A stretch of 64,000 bases of DNA from Biscogniauxia marginata (Eukaryota > Ascomycota > Sordariomycetes > Xylariales > Xylariaceae). The first letter of the stretch is position 1, and the number at the start of each line of letters is the position of its first letter. This document shows, piece after piece, positions 37,756 through 49,075 of the stretch. The notes under the pieces are model-generated. The model searched no databases, had not been told where the DNA came from, and saw only the letters and a list, made by a program, of their open reading frames with translations. Made by a program: the position numbers and the translations under genes. The stretch covers positions 19,548 through 83,547 of the forward strand of contig MU404197.1 of the NCBI GenBank assembly GCA_022695795.1, in the 5' to 3' direction.

Positions 37756-39108
37756 TTAGGAAGCGGGGGCGGCCAATTCTTGTGCCCCTATAACTGACAC
37801 AGTCTTCATCGTGTTACCATCGGGTGCCAACTTTTTCTGTTCCAATACTGACCTTGCGAATTCGTCCTCTGCCTTTTTGATGTCCGTTTTCAGGTCATGT
37901 TGCCATATCCAATGCAGTCTTTGGTTCGCGTTCTCCAAAATCCTGGTCATGTCGTCCCCGATGTTCTCGTCTTGCCACAAGTAAATCATGCCTGCTTCGT
38001 GACTGGTCAAAACTACCTTTTGCGCCCGCGGCCGTCTGATTGCGTCGTACGCTTGGAAAGCAGCTTCGAGCTGATCTGGTGATTGGATGAGCGCTAGAAG
38101 GTGACATAGGATAGCCGCATCTTCAAGTCCCTGCCCTGCGCCTGCGGCTTGGTGCGGGCTGGATGCATGCGCGACGTCTCCAAGTAGGCATATCCGACCA
38201 TTATAATAGGTCGAAGTCTTAGGATGGTGCCATGTAGGCCATCGGAGTGGCTTGGCGTGGTCCAACAGCTTTAACAACCTGGGGTCGAAGCCCTCCAAAT
38301 CCGCCATCATGTCTTCCTTTGTGCAAGGTATTGCAGCATCTCCATGCGTCCAGGGCTTCGGGTTTGATATGAAGTATACGAAATTCTCTTCTTTGCCCTT
38401 CGAGATGGGATAAATGACCAATCCCCTTCCGTGCGCCATGAACCACTTCGCATCGCCCGCGTGGGTTCCTAGAAGTTCCTTTGCTTTATCCATAGGGACG
38501 ATTCCTCGATATATGTACATCCCACTGTATGCCGGAGCAACTTGTTCGGGCGCAATGTCTCCGAGTACTGCCTGTCGACTGATACCTTTCACGCCGTCAC
38601 AGCCGATGACAGCGTCCACTGTCACTATTTCGCCGTCGTCAAATGTGACGACCGCCTTGTTCTCCGTCTGTCGGATCGACTGCGCACGCTTGCCAAACTT
38701 GACCGTGTTTGGGGGGATGAAACTCTCCATGATCTTTAACAGGTCATGGCGATGTGCACTACTCCGCGTGAAATAAGGGGCGCCCACAATACCACGAGTC
38801 CAGCCCCTCTTTTCGCCGAATCCCTCCTCCGCATAGAGCGCATCAAAGACGCTATGCTCGAACTCAGCCTTCTCATTCGCCGTCTTCGCTTTATTGTATT
38901 CTTCCCGGAACCGCGAGTCGATAAGGTCGATGGCGTTTAGAGAGTTTGGGCCAAACCCGATACCTGCACCTACAGCGGAGAACGTATTGGCGGCCTCATA
39001 TATCGTCGCCGGCACCCCGCGTTTGATGAGTCCTATGGCGACAGCCAACCCACCAATCCCAGCACCGAGAATGGCAATACTCGGCGGAGTATGTAGTGGC
39101 TCCATCAT
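37756..39108 (-). CDS. Salicylate hydroxylase-type FAD monooxygenase
   Basis: One uninterrupted frame of 450 residues (start ATG ATG at 39108; the second Met is equally possible). It is a single-domain class A flavoprotein monooxygenase: GAGIGG at 15-20 binds the FAD ADP part, VIGCDGVKG is the DG motif contacting FAD and NAD(P)H, and LLGDVAHASSPHQAAGAGQGLEDA is the GD motif. Length and order match salicylate 1-hydroxylase and related 3- or 6-hydroxybenzoate hydroxylases, which convert aromatic acids to catechols with NAD(P)H and O2 in the cytosol. The substrate pocket cannot be read from sequence, so related enzymes acting on other aromatic acids or on secondary metabolites remain possible. 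It faces away from the Zn2Cys6 regulator gene 2.7 kb to the right. A short inverted repeat sits about 220 nt upstream of its start. Confidence 0.9.
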   Translation of the reverse strand: MMEPLHTPPSIAILGAGIGGLAVAIGLIKRGVPATIYEAANTFSAVGAGIGFGPNSLNAIDLIDSRFREEYNKAKTANEKAEFEHSVFDALYAEEGFGEKRGWTRGIVGAPYFTRSSAHRHDLLKIMESFIPPNTVKFGKRAQSIRQTENKAVVTFDDGEIVTVDAVIGCDGVKGISRQAVLGDIAPEQVAPAYSGMYIYRGIVPMDKAKELLGTHAGDAKWFMAHGRGLVIYPISKGKEENFVYFISNPKPWTHGDAAIPCTKEDMMADLEGFDPRLLKLLDHAKPLRWPTWHHPKTSTYYNGRICLLGDVAHASSPHQAAGAGQGLEDAAILCHLLALIQSPDQLEAAFQAYDAIRRPRAQKVVLTSHEAGMIYLWQDENIGDDMTRILENANQRLHWIWQHDLKTDIKKAEDEFARSVLEQKKLAPDGNTMKTVSVIGAQELAAPAS

Positions 39109-41784
39109 CTATCTCAGTTCTGCTTAGTTATGAATTTCTGCTTATTCCCGGATATAGTTAGGTCAAATCCCAACCCAAAGAGGGTTAGATGTTCACCAGG
39201 GCACTTACAAGTTGCCGTGATAACTAGGTTGGGAAAACACAAAGAGTTCAGATATTGGAGTTGCCCAAGCTTACCTTCTTAAATGACGGAGTAGAACCGG
39301 GAATGGGTATCGAATTGGGCACCCCCTCGGCTTCGAGGTGGGAAGTAGTGTGATTAAGACTAAATTTATTCGTAGGGAAGCTGGTCATGGCGACCTAGGC
39401 TGGTGAGAGAGTGTATACAGAGATGGAACACGGGCTAGTTGAGTGTAAGTGGAAACGGCGGCCTCATAGGCTATGCGTTCCGGAGCCAAGGGAACGGTTC
39501 TGCCGTCGGCCGGAAGCAACGGGTGTTTATTCGCGCTCGTCAATGTTATCTTATAGAGTGGAGGTGCTCGAAAGCAAGGCTAGGAAGTGGTCTCCCATCT
39601 GGATTGCGTTTAGATGGGCATGATGGGCCGAGTCACGAGCAGAATCTGGCAAGTGAATCGCGACGCACGTGGCTTTTGCATGGCAAGGCCGCACCAGCGG
39701 GTTTGGGTGGGCGGAGGAGGCTTCTGCTGGTTGCATGAGCCCTAGCGGGAGCAAGATCCCGATGCGGAGACCAGGGAACTGGAACTGCGACTATAAACGG
39801 TGATGGGGATTCAAAGGATATATATATATGTAGATAGAATATGCCTTGGATATCGGGGTTGAAGGCCACTTTGGAAGATACAGGAAGAAACCTTGTAGGC
39901 CTATGTAATAATGCCGGCTTCATGTTAACCGAATACTACCTAGCCAATGTTTAAGATGGAGATAGATACTCATGAATACCTACTAGACATAACATAGTAG
40001 TAACTTGTGTGTACACTAGTGAGAGTGCGGAACACAGAGCGGAATATGACATACCTTCGGATTGAGACTCACTACATAATTGTAGCGGGAGGAAAACGTG
40101 GCAAACGCCACAACATCATATTTATGGAGCAATTGGCTTTAGTATACATGTGCATATCAAGTTGCATATGCTCTGATAAGATTTGATCATGTGCATTCAT
40201 TACTTCAATCCACTTGTTGATTTGTAAACTCCCAGTTGAACGCCAATGCAAGTTGCCGGTAGCTAGAGCCGAAGATCATCCTCGCTATCATGATTCAAGT
40301 TTCGAGACCAGTCCCATTCGAATGACTATGCTGGGGGCCCGGATGCATATGCGCATACACATTCATGTGATGCGCGCAGTCGTGCCAGAGCCTTAGCTGT
40401 GTTCCATCCCACGTAGTAGGTATGTACGTGGTGTAAAATAATTCCCGCTCTGCTAGGAAGATTATTTTGGCACTACTTTGCTACTCTACTACTCTACCAC
40501 ACCTATTTAACTCCTACATGCTCCTTGCCGGCCATCCAATAAGAATTACACTTTCTGGCCTGTTACTGATCCAACGGCGGGTGACAGTGGATTCTTGACA
40601 ATAACTGTTTTGAACTAAAGGTCGCCAAGACTCTGTATTGACTGGATATCTTCGTTTTCGTGAGACAATGAGAGTTTGGTTAGTCGACGTGGACTTCATG
40701 ATCTGCATTTGATTCAAGCGGGAAAAAAAATAAGTAATAATAACACTAAGAGGCGTATCTTCGGATAATGTATATGTTCGGTCTTGTTAGGTGGGCGCCA
40801 TTTATCCGACAAGACCCTAATGTTAGGTAGACAGGGTCCAGTTGAGAATTTTGTCGACCGCTTCTCGTCGGGGCCGCCTTGCTAACGTGCCCAACCCCTA
40901 CCCATGATCTTTAGAGAGTTCCAACGCCTCGCCTCACTTGCTTTAAGTGAGGAATCATGCCATCACAGGTCTATTGGCCTAATTCAAGCTCTTCCATCCT
41001 CAGCCGCCCGCCTCTATGTCAGCCTATCTATACACCGGTGAATCAACTAGCAATCGTTTAACATCACGATTGAGGAAACAGTTCCATAAGCGTTATTAGA
41101 CGCTGGGCTGTCTGTCTTAATTCTCCACATATTGCGTCGATATCAACGGTCATCTTATATCTCCAGTTTAGCTGCAAGCTTACCAGTCAGATCTCGTCGT
41201 TGTCTGTCGCTTATTAGCCTGAGTCTCCGCTTGTCTAGCCCAACCTGTCTGGACGGCCTTCTATCTGCCGTAGGCCTATAGCTTTGTTGCCTTGCTGCCG
41301 TGGCCATCCAGAATCAGGATCAGTCCTGTCGGAGCTGCGTTACCTAGCAGATAGTTAATTTCTTACATTCCGGTACATCGGCTCTTAAATGATCACACCT
41401 GAGCTCAGAGAGAACGCATTAAGCAGCGGACAAGGATTAGTCGAGATCCATTCTCGCCGCTCTCGTGCGTTGCGGACGAATCTACTGCCGCTTCGGCTGC
41501 GTCATTCCGAAGCTCCGTCCAAACCTCAGGAGGTATCCCTCCTGGCGGGCCTATGAGCACGGCTTCGACAACAGAGTGACGTCTAATTGAATCACCCATT
41601 CCACCTTGATCTCCAACCAGGAACTGTGCCGAGATTCCCACATCCCCGTCGGGTATCTTCACCGATCTGGATCAGCTGGGCCCAACCGAACCCCTCGCTG
41701 TCTATCTTCCGGAGCAGAGCCTCCCTTGCTTTGCCGCGCTACACACGCGGCTAGCGTTCTGGGCACACGCTCACGTTGCATGCC
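39109..41784. other. 2.7 kb divergent promoter region
   Basis: Lies between the salicylate-hydroxylase-type gene (-) and the regulator gene (+). No supported gene. It contains an inverted repeat CCTCG-N4-CGAGG (39325-39338). Short open frames near 39411-39754 and 41405-41662 lack any protein features. Confidence 0.55.
39325..39338. promoter_or_regulatory. Inverted repeat upstream of the salicylate-hydroxylase-type gene
   Basis: CCTCG-GCTT-CGAGG is a perfect 5-bp inverted repeat about 217-230 nt upstream of the start codon at 39108. Dyads of this size are typical targets of dimeric fungal regulators, but the half-site is not a classic CGG. Suggestive only. Confidence 0.25.
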
Positions 41785-44224
41785 ATGCCTCCTCCCGACG
41801 GTGCCGGATCGTCTCCGGACAACATAGACACGGGTCAAGGGACTTCGCCGACTGCTCCCGCCCCGGAACAGCAGCAGCCGGCACAGCCCCCGACCCAGCG
41901 GAAGCCCGGAAAGCGTGACCGTGTTGCTTTAGCCTGCCAGCGGTACGTTTTCCCCTTCTCCTCTATCTATCGTCTCGAGCTGACCAATGGAAATTATAGC
42001 TGTAAAACTCGAAAGCAGAAGGTATGCGATCCAGATGATGTGCTATAGTTGTCTTGCAGTTGTCCGTCTAATCTCGTGTGCCTATAGTGTGATGGCCAAC
42101 GGCCTGCGTGTGCTTCATGCGCCCGTCTATCGCTAAAATGCAGTAAGTCGTTCTAGCGGCTAGATCTTTGTGATATTTCTCTAACCCTAGCTTGGTTTCT
42201 AAGCGTACATCGTTCCACTCGTCCCAGCTGCGGGTGAGAAGAAACTATACATAAAAGCTCTTGAGCAGCGTGTTGGCGAATTAGAGGCATATCTCGCTTC
42301 TATTGGCCATATAGGAGTTGGGACCGATCATCTCGGCCGTCTAGCGCAAGCATCAACCTCGTCCCAACAGCAGGCTGTCGTACCTAGCAACCAGTCAAGC
42401 CAGTCGGTTCAGCATGTCGCTGACGATGATGGTAACGATCTTCTCGTTGCCGTAAGAGATCTGTCGCTCTCGGCTTCTGGTCATTATGTCGGTGCTTCTT
42501 CCAATATTACGATAGGTCGAGTACTCAGCTCCGTGGTACATAGCCAGAGGGCCTCAAATCCCTTTGGCCGTGATGATCCGTCGGGCCAAGATGAGGACGA
42601 TCCAGCACCCAAGTCCGTCTACTCCACAAGTCTATCCGATATGATGGGGGTTCCATATATAAGCCCTAGCGTTGCTACACGACTACTTCAGGGTTGGTTC
42701 CGGCACATTGCAACGAGATATCCCGTGATACACTCAGCACGACTTTTGGAGCTTCACAATCATCGCGAAAATCTGACGGATATTTATGACCGCACCATAC
42801 TCAGTATTATCTATGCTGTCAGTGGAAGATGGCTTGAATCGGCAGGCGAGATGGGTCATTTCTTTAGCGACCAGCATTACGATCTTGCTTTCGAGGAGAT
42901 GGATTCCATCTTGCGCTTTCGAGATTCTCGGACCATCGATTATCTCCTACTCATGGCGCTATACTGCACCAGGGCCCCGAGGGACCCTGGTGCCTGGACT
43001 TATGTTGGTGCGGCAATGAAAATATGCATTGAGCTAGGTTTACACCGGAGACCAAGGAGACCAAATCTCACTGTGGAAGGCGAGATGAATAAAAGACGAT
43101 TCTGGACGGCATACTTTCTGGACCGAGACATTTCAATTGCTGTTGGCCGCCCCCCGGGCATATCAGACCATGACATCGATGCAGAATTGCCTTTCGACAT
43201 CAGCGAGGATACCGTCGACAACGAGGTTGTTCGGCAAGCGTCGATGCGAGTCAGTAATATCCCGGTCAACCCCGCTAACTCATTAACTTCCTTCATCCAC
43301 CGAACAAGGCTCAAGAAGATCGAGTCAGAAATCCAACACGATGTTTATCGAGTGGATAAACCAGACAAGGTTCCAGACACCGTTATCAACGCGTTCCTCG
43401 ACCAACTCGACACTTGGAAAGACACAATTCCATACGAAGCCAGACACTTCGTTCATAGGCAGGACGTAGCTTATGAGGGCCTTGAGTTCTATACGATCCA
43501 CTACCACCGTTGTGTTCGTTTCCTGCTATACCCTAAACTTGCTGAGAACCCTGTCAACATGCATTACTTGCGACTCTGTGCAGATTCTTGCGCGGGCGTA
43601 ATCACGGACTACCGGCGCTTGTACCATGTTTTCCCTGTTGGTTTCTCGGCTCTGTCAATACAATCAATGTTCTTAGCAGGTGGGGGTTCCAATATTGAAC
43701 CGTAACGCTCAAGCGAATTGACTGACAATGATCTAGGACTGACTCTTATATACTGCGCCTGGTTGTCGCCAGTGAACTTTGTAAGCGTTGATGGTCCATT
43801 GAACGACTGCCAACTCCTTCTATACATTGTTACCGAGCGATATCCATCAGCCCGGAAGTACCGTGACGTTTTCGAACGTATCAAGACAGCAGTCCTAAGC
43901 CTGATTGCGCAGGGCAAACATCAGCCTCGCAACCCCGTTCCTATAGACCCGAACACCCAGGAAGGCGTCACGAATCTCCAATCCACGTGGGGTCCTGGCA
44001 TGGGTGACGACTTTTCCTACATGATTAGCACGATGACCGGAAGTGCCGCAACGACGCCTCCATTTGACATGGGCATGGATCCGACAACGACTGGCCTGGT
44101 TGGCAGGCATCCGAGTCAACCAACACCGCACATGGGCCAATTTCAGTCTGTCTGGCCAGGAATGGCACATACAATACCTCAAGATTTAAGCCATATGGAT
44201 GCCATGGGTGGCATCTTTCAATGA
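41785..44224 (+). CDS. Zn2Cys6 transcription factor with fungal-specific regulatory domain
   Basis: Five exons: 41785-41942, 42000-42021, 42088-42142, 42204-43679 and 43737-44224 (introns 57, 66, 61 and 57 nt). Phases agree, giving 732 residues. The start is the ATG of MPPPDGAG; an ATG five bases earlier is in another frame. The binuclear zinc cluster is complete and spread over three exons: Cys51, 54, 61, 68, 71 and 78 in the canonical spacing CX2CX6CX6CX2CX6C, preceded by the basic KPGKRDRVALA. A short coiled coil (KALEQRVGELEAYL) follows and should allow dimerisation. Residues about 220-550 form the fungal transcription-factor domain (RRFWTAYFLDRDISIAVGRPPGI is its hallmark). The C-terminus is Met/Pro/Thr-rich and may be activating. 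Acting in the nucleus, it is the only DNA-binding regulator seen here and a candidate controller of the nearby oxygenase and transporter genes. Confidence 0.93.
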
Positions 44225-44934
44225 TAAATAATTTATCTCTGCTTTTCAGATATCGGATTGCTGTGAACGGGTGGCGAAACGGGTCAACAAAATACCATTT
44301 GGATATGTTCGGGATTTTTTCATCATTTGCAAGGCTGTAAGACCATCAACCCTTTGTATATCGTTAGTATCTTCTAGGTAGATTTATCTGTGTGTACATG
44401 CCGCTAGAACTATTACTAACTAACGGCAATTGCTAAAGTCAACTAACGTTCCCATCTTTGATACCATGTCAATCTTTGGTAACATCAGACACTTGGTGTG
44501 TAATTATTTTCCAGTACCCATTAAAATCAATTGTGTAGACTCTCGTGGCCTCCTGGTAGCCATAAGTGAAAGTGGCACTTTTCTAAGCGTTTGCGCAGTT
44601 CCCTGGAAATGACATAATTGCACTCCTCTTGCTCAGGTCCTTTCGAAGCCTGCTTCGGCGTTAGACAGCCAGGGACTATATGAAACCGAAAGGTCCCGTT
44701 TCCGTAAATGAAGGCTAGAAATGCCACGATGTTGATTCACATATGCCAGTGTGGATGGAAAGTCATGACTGTGACATACAACATATTTGTACTAACTATC
44801 CACACTCAATAAATATCAATCCTGTTTCTTCTCCTCACTACAGTGGCTGGTAATCAACCTCCCGCGTATAAGGTGGCCTGAAGTCCGTTAACACTGGCAC
44901 AGCGTGTCAAATTAACCACAAATCTACCTGCACC
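44225..44934. other. Convergent intergenic region
   Basis: 710 nt between the 3' ends of the regulator (+) and the membrane protein (-). No gene seen. Confidence 0.55.
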
Positions 44935-45761
44935 TTACCTAGTCCAGTTTCTTATAGCGACGATGGCGGCGGTACCCGCAGCGTAAGCTCCTAGCAGATT
45001 GCTCCAGCTTGTATTGCCATATATCCTCTGGCCAACAGTGAGAGCGATTAGATCATACACCAAGCAACCTCCAAAGATCCAGTCGCTAGTAGTGGCAAGG
45101 ATACCAAAACCGGCACCAGTCAGAATTTTGACTAGGGTCGTAGGCGGCTGGCCTGTGGCGTAGGCCACGGAACCATTGTGAAGCAGATCGAGGACGCCAA
45201 TCCCGGCAAACGTTTTTGACACGATGTGCGTTAGAATCGAGTTCCACGAGTTGAGGTTTAGGGTCGGCAAACGCCCGAACGCATAGTATAACTGTGTCAG
45301 CGAATTGATCACAACGAAGACATTGGATGTCTTGAGGTCCGACTGGTTCCAGAAGACCATCCATACTGCCCCTTGCTGGTTAGCCACATCACCATGATTT
45401 CACCCGTAACCGCCACAAGGAAATTGACCTCTTTGTTGGGGGAGCATTAGAACATACCAGCGATACATAGGTTCCCTAGGGCGTAATAAGGGGCAAAATC
45501 CACCAGCTGTGCCACGGAGCTGTCGTTCTGCAGGCTCTCCGGAGTCGCACGCCACAACTTCCATAGCCACATGAGCTGGAATATCTGCTGTGGGAAAAAG
45601 AAGCCCGCGATGAAAAAAGGCTGTGGACTGAAGAAGGACAAGTTTGCGTCGTGTACGTATTTCATGTTTGGACTACTAAGCATTCCATATTGCTGCGCGG
45701 CGAAGTCGACCACGAATGCTGCTGGCGCTAGCCAGCGTGCTGTCGACAAGGAGATGCCCAT
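44935..45761 (-). CDS. Polytopic membrane protein of unknown function
   Basis: Two exons: 45458-45761 and 44935-45371 (86-nt intron, phase 1) encode 246 residues. The acceptor after GCAAG is chosen because it alone keeps the frame into GAVWMVFWNQSD. The protein has about six hydrophobic segments, with FFFPQQIFQLMWLWKLW after the first hydrophilic stretch and DLLHNGSVAYATGQPPTTLVKIL between later helices. I recognise no named family; similar uncharacterised proteins exist in other filamentous ascomycetes to my recollection. No catalytic motif is visible. Its gene is next to the NCS1 permease locus on the same strand, 656 nt away, but function in transport is not established. Confidence 0.75.
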
Positions 45762-46417
45762 ATTGCAGGCCAGTAGGCTAGAAGGGTGTTGGTAATGCGT
45801 ATTAGGCGATGTAAACCCGTCTTTATCCTGCTTGAACGGCTAGGCTGGTGCGTTTTAATCTCAAACTCAGCTACGAAGTTCGCGTCTGAAATAACTCCCA
45901 ACTTGGGGGTTTCTTTTGGGTATAGGCTGTCACTCCGCTTGATGGTGATGTCACGATAATTTGTAGTTCGTCAATGTGCCACGAAATTACTGGCGATCGA
46001 TTGATGTAGTCAAGTGCGTCATTACGCTGGTTTCAGCCCTAAGGCCGTATTAAGATACAATCATAGATTCTAGGTAGATAAGATTTGTCAGAATCATTAA
46101 GAATATATCCTACCCTTAACTTTACTTACTACGCCGTCGAAATATTGGGTCTCTCTTAGTGCATTTATCACCGCAAGACTCTTAAGGGTTCTGACGGCTG
46201 AGTTATCATGAGTTCCCTAATTGATCTAGGCAAGTCTACACTAGGAGAGCTCTAAGCCGCCGGTAGGTGTGTTCATTGACTAACACATAAGAACTCTTCG
46301 TTTCTTTATCTGGCGTGAGATATGAGGGTATTAAACATTCCATATGTAAAGATGGATTTTATAACCACATGGTAGTAACTTGTAGCAAATTATTCTCGGA
46401 GCAGTACCTCGATTCCA
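45762..46417. other. Intergenic region
   Basis: 656 nt between two minus-strand genes: promoter of the membrane protein gene and 3' flank of the permease locus. AT-rich, nothing recognised. Confidence 0.55.
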
Positions 46418-48289
46418 TTAGACCTTCTGGTCGACAGTATCACCGCTTCTCTTGACTCCATCTGAACTATGCTGATTACTAGCTGTAGATATAGCAACCT
46501 GGTCTACAACAACCTCGCCATCCACAATCTCGAAGTTCACCTGTATGCCAAGTCCAGTCGGCGGGAATAGTTTGTTCAGCAGATAGAACAAAGCACCCGA
46601 TACGGCATATCCGAAAAAGAACGAGACCTGGTATAAGTGATACCATCCATCAGACACGATAGGCCCGCCGACAGCCGTAATGAAACCAGGCAATGCCCAC
46701 GCCATCCCGAGGACGTAGGCTACGAAAGCACGCCAGTTCAGCCCATTCCAAAACCAGTAAATACCACCTGGCGTATAAAGGTCGGGTATATTCCACATGC
46801 ACTTGCGAACAGCCCAAAAGTCTATGACCAGAATCGAAGCCGCGGGGCTCAAGAATACACCAAACGAGGATAGTACTGTAATGAAGGTGCTGGCCTGGGT
46901 TAGGAACCTCCAGGGGTTGGCCAAAATTCCTAAGATGGAGAATATGATTGAGCCTCGACGACGTGAAACCCATCTTGGAACCAACATAGCAACATCCATG
47001 CCGGAACTAACACAATTTTGAGTGTAGTTTATAAACACGGTGACGCTCAGGAGCCCGAGACCAGCAAAGAAGGTACCTGCACGACAGGCAGTCGTGTAGT
47101 AAGACTGCTGAACGAACTGAAGCATGACAACTGGGTTCCACTGGACTTCTCTAAACATCTGGGCCGTTGCTGAAGTAGTTATAATGCCAATGAGGGCCAC
47201 AAGAGTGACCGTCAGGGGGAGAGCCGTTAACTGAGCTGCAGTAGGTGCATGTCGGCTCCGGGCATATCTTGTCCAGTCAGAGACACGGTCACTGCTTCCA
47301 GTATAGGTTCCCGCTATTGAAGTGATACCCTGTACCATAAGAAACCCTACCTGCGATGGAGGCACACTTATAGCTGGCGAGACAAGGTTTCCAGCACCAC
47401 CGTTTGCATGGACAGCCCATCCCATAATTCCCAGCAGAGTTGCGCTTGAGATAACCAGGTTTGCTATCAGATACCTTTGTACAACATGTGGTGGAATGAA
47501 ATAAATTACGGGAAAGTATAGGATAATAAAAAGAACAAAACCGATGAGCTGTGGAGTTGTAATGCCGGCATCCTCGGGAAGAGTGTTAGGTAGAGCCAAG
47601 AAGCTGGGGAAAATGGAATTCAAGATTATCACAAAGGCCATGCCTACAAAATCTCGTTAGTTCATGAGCAAAATGTCGTTGCGCGGCCGAGAGACACCTA
47701 CCTCCGAAGTACATCTGCGTACCATAGAAAATAAAGCTTTAGAACACATTCAACATGACAACAAAATAAGATCCCAAAGACCGAAGGCAGCTCGAGCTAC
47801 TGTGCCACTGTGAGATTATGATTAGCAATTCGGGCTATTGATAGATAGTGTTAAGCTTTTCATCAGGTTTTTCGTCTTGATATTGGATTCAAGGTATATA
47901 GATAACCACTCACTATCCAAGATGGTGAATTGCCCCAGGTGCACCAGCCAGGTACGCACTAAGAGAGGCGATTATACAACCAATTACCTACACGTGCAAT
48001 GTAAGACGTTTCATTGCATTCAATATGAATTATCAGAAGTACTCACAACTACAGCGCATGCCTGCCCAGCAGTGAGACCGATACCAATCAAGCTGCTACC
48101 GATCGTCCAAGAAGACAGGGAGATGCCGCAGGTGCCCCAGTAGGCGTAGAATGCTAACCAGCCGTATGTCCGCTTGTCATGTGGAATGGGGTACACGTCC
48201 TTGTTTCCCCATCGACTAGTTTTGATGGACTCGAATTCATCGTCGGTAGGCTTGACTTCGAGCTTCTTTAGAGCCGAACGTATACCCAT
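46418..48289 (-). pseudogene. NCS1-family nucleobase/allantoin-type permease with frameshift and stop
   Basis: The gene model is 48047-48289, 47914-47987, 47702-47807 and 46418-47643. Splice sites and phases are clean between exons 1-2, 2-3 and 3-4 in terms of homology. The protein is an NCS1 symporter (uracil, uridine, allantoin, hydantoin, thiamine type): SRWGNKDVYPIP and TYGWLAFYAYWGTCGIS lead helix 1, GAPGAIHH precedes VARAAFGLW, and the C-terminal 407 residues hold the remaining helices with SSDRVSDWTRYARSRH. Inside exon 3, however, the frame encoding FGLW and the frame encoding GSYFVVMLNVF are offset by one base at the GGG run near 47773-47775, and the second frame meets TAA at 47741-47739 before FIFYGTQMYFGG. 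One missing base and one nonsense codon therefore break helix 3. A hidden intron cannot restore the frame with normal GT-AG sites. Assembly error in the GGG run would explain only one lesion. Confidence 0.72.
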
Positions 48290-49075
48290 TATTACGTAGT
48301 CAAGGACTAGAAGCTAGTAGTCCTAAGCAGTATTGAAGAGGGAGCTCCAAGTCAATACAGAGACGATAGGCGAGGGTCTCGAACTCAGTGTGGATACGTT
48401 ATATTGTGAAAGTTTGATAGCTTTGGATATATAAGTTGAGCAGGTTTGGGGGCGCCTAACACAGCTCTCGAACGAGGCAACATTCAAACAGCCTCGCCAA
48501 TCGCTTAAAGCTTTTGAAGTGCGATCAGCTCTATTAATTAAACCCCCCACTGGGCTTTGACAATGATTCCACCCTTTTCACGGCTGCTTCAAGAGGCGTA
48601 TGACTAGTCATATCTGAGAACGTGGCCGCCCCCAACGTATTCTAATCGTCTCCTAGGAGTTACATCGACAACTCGGCCAACCTCTAACGTTGATAGGAAT
48701 TTGAAGAATACAATCACACCATTTCTTTCGTATTCTACTGGCCTAGGCACCCGAAATGACAAATAATGAATATAAGTTGAGTTTATTGCTTTGTTGGTTC
48801 CGGCTGATGGGACGGTCTACGCGCGTGAGACCCTTGCCTGCCTTGGCTTTTGCTCGGAAAGGCTATTCCGATATGCATTGTGACGAATTGTTGTATTGTT
48901 GGAGCAGCCCGGGACTGTCACGACTGCCACTCGGCACAAGGTGTGCTTCCACTGACAAATGGATTAGCACTTGAGGGGCTGATACAGAGATTGTTCGATA
49001 TGACAGCTTCTAAATTCTTAATTGATAGAATTAAGTTTAGGGGCTTTGACTACGGAAGCTCGATACTCCCTCCTC
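48290..49075. other. Divergent promoter region
   Basis: 786 nt between the permease locus (-) and the GMC oxidoreductase (+), so it should hold both promoters. No gene is recognised. Confidence 0.55.
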
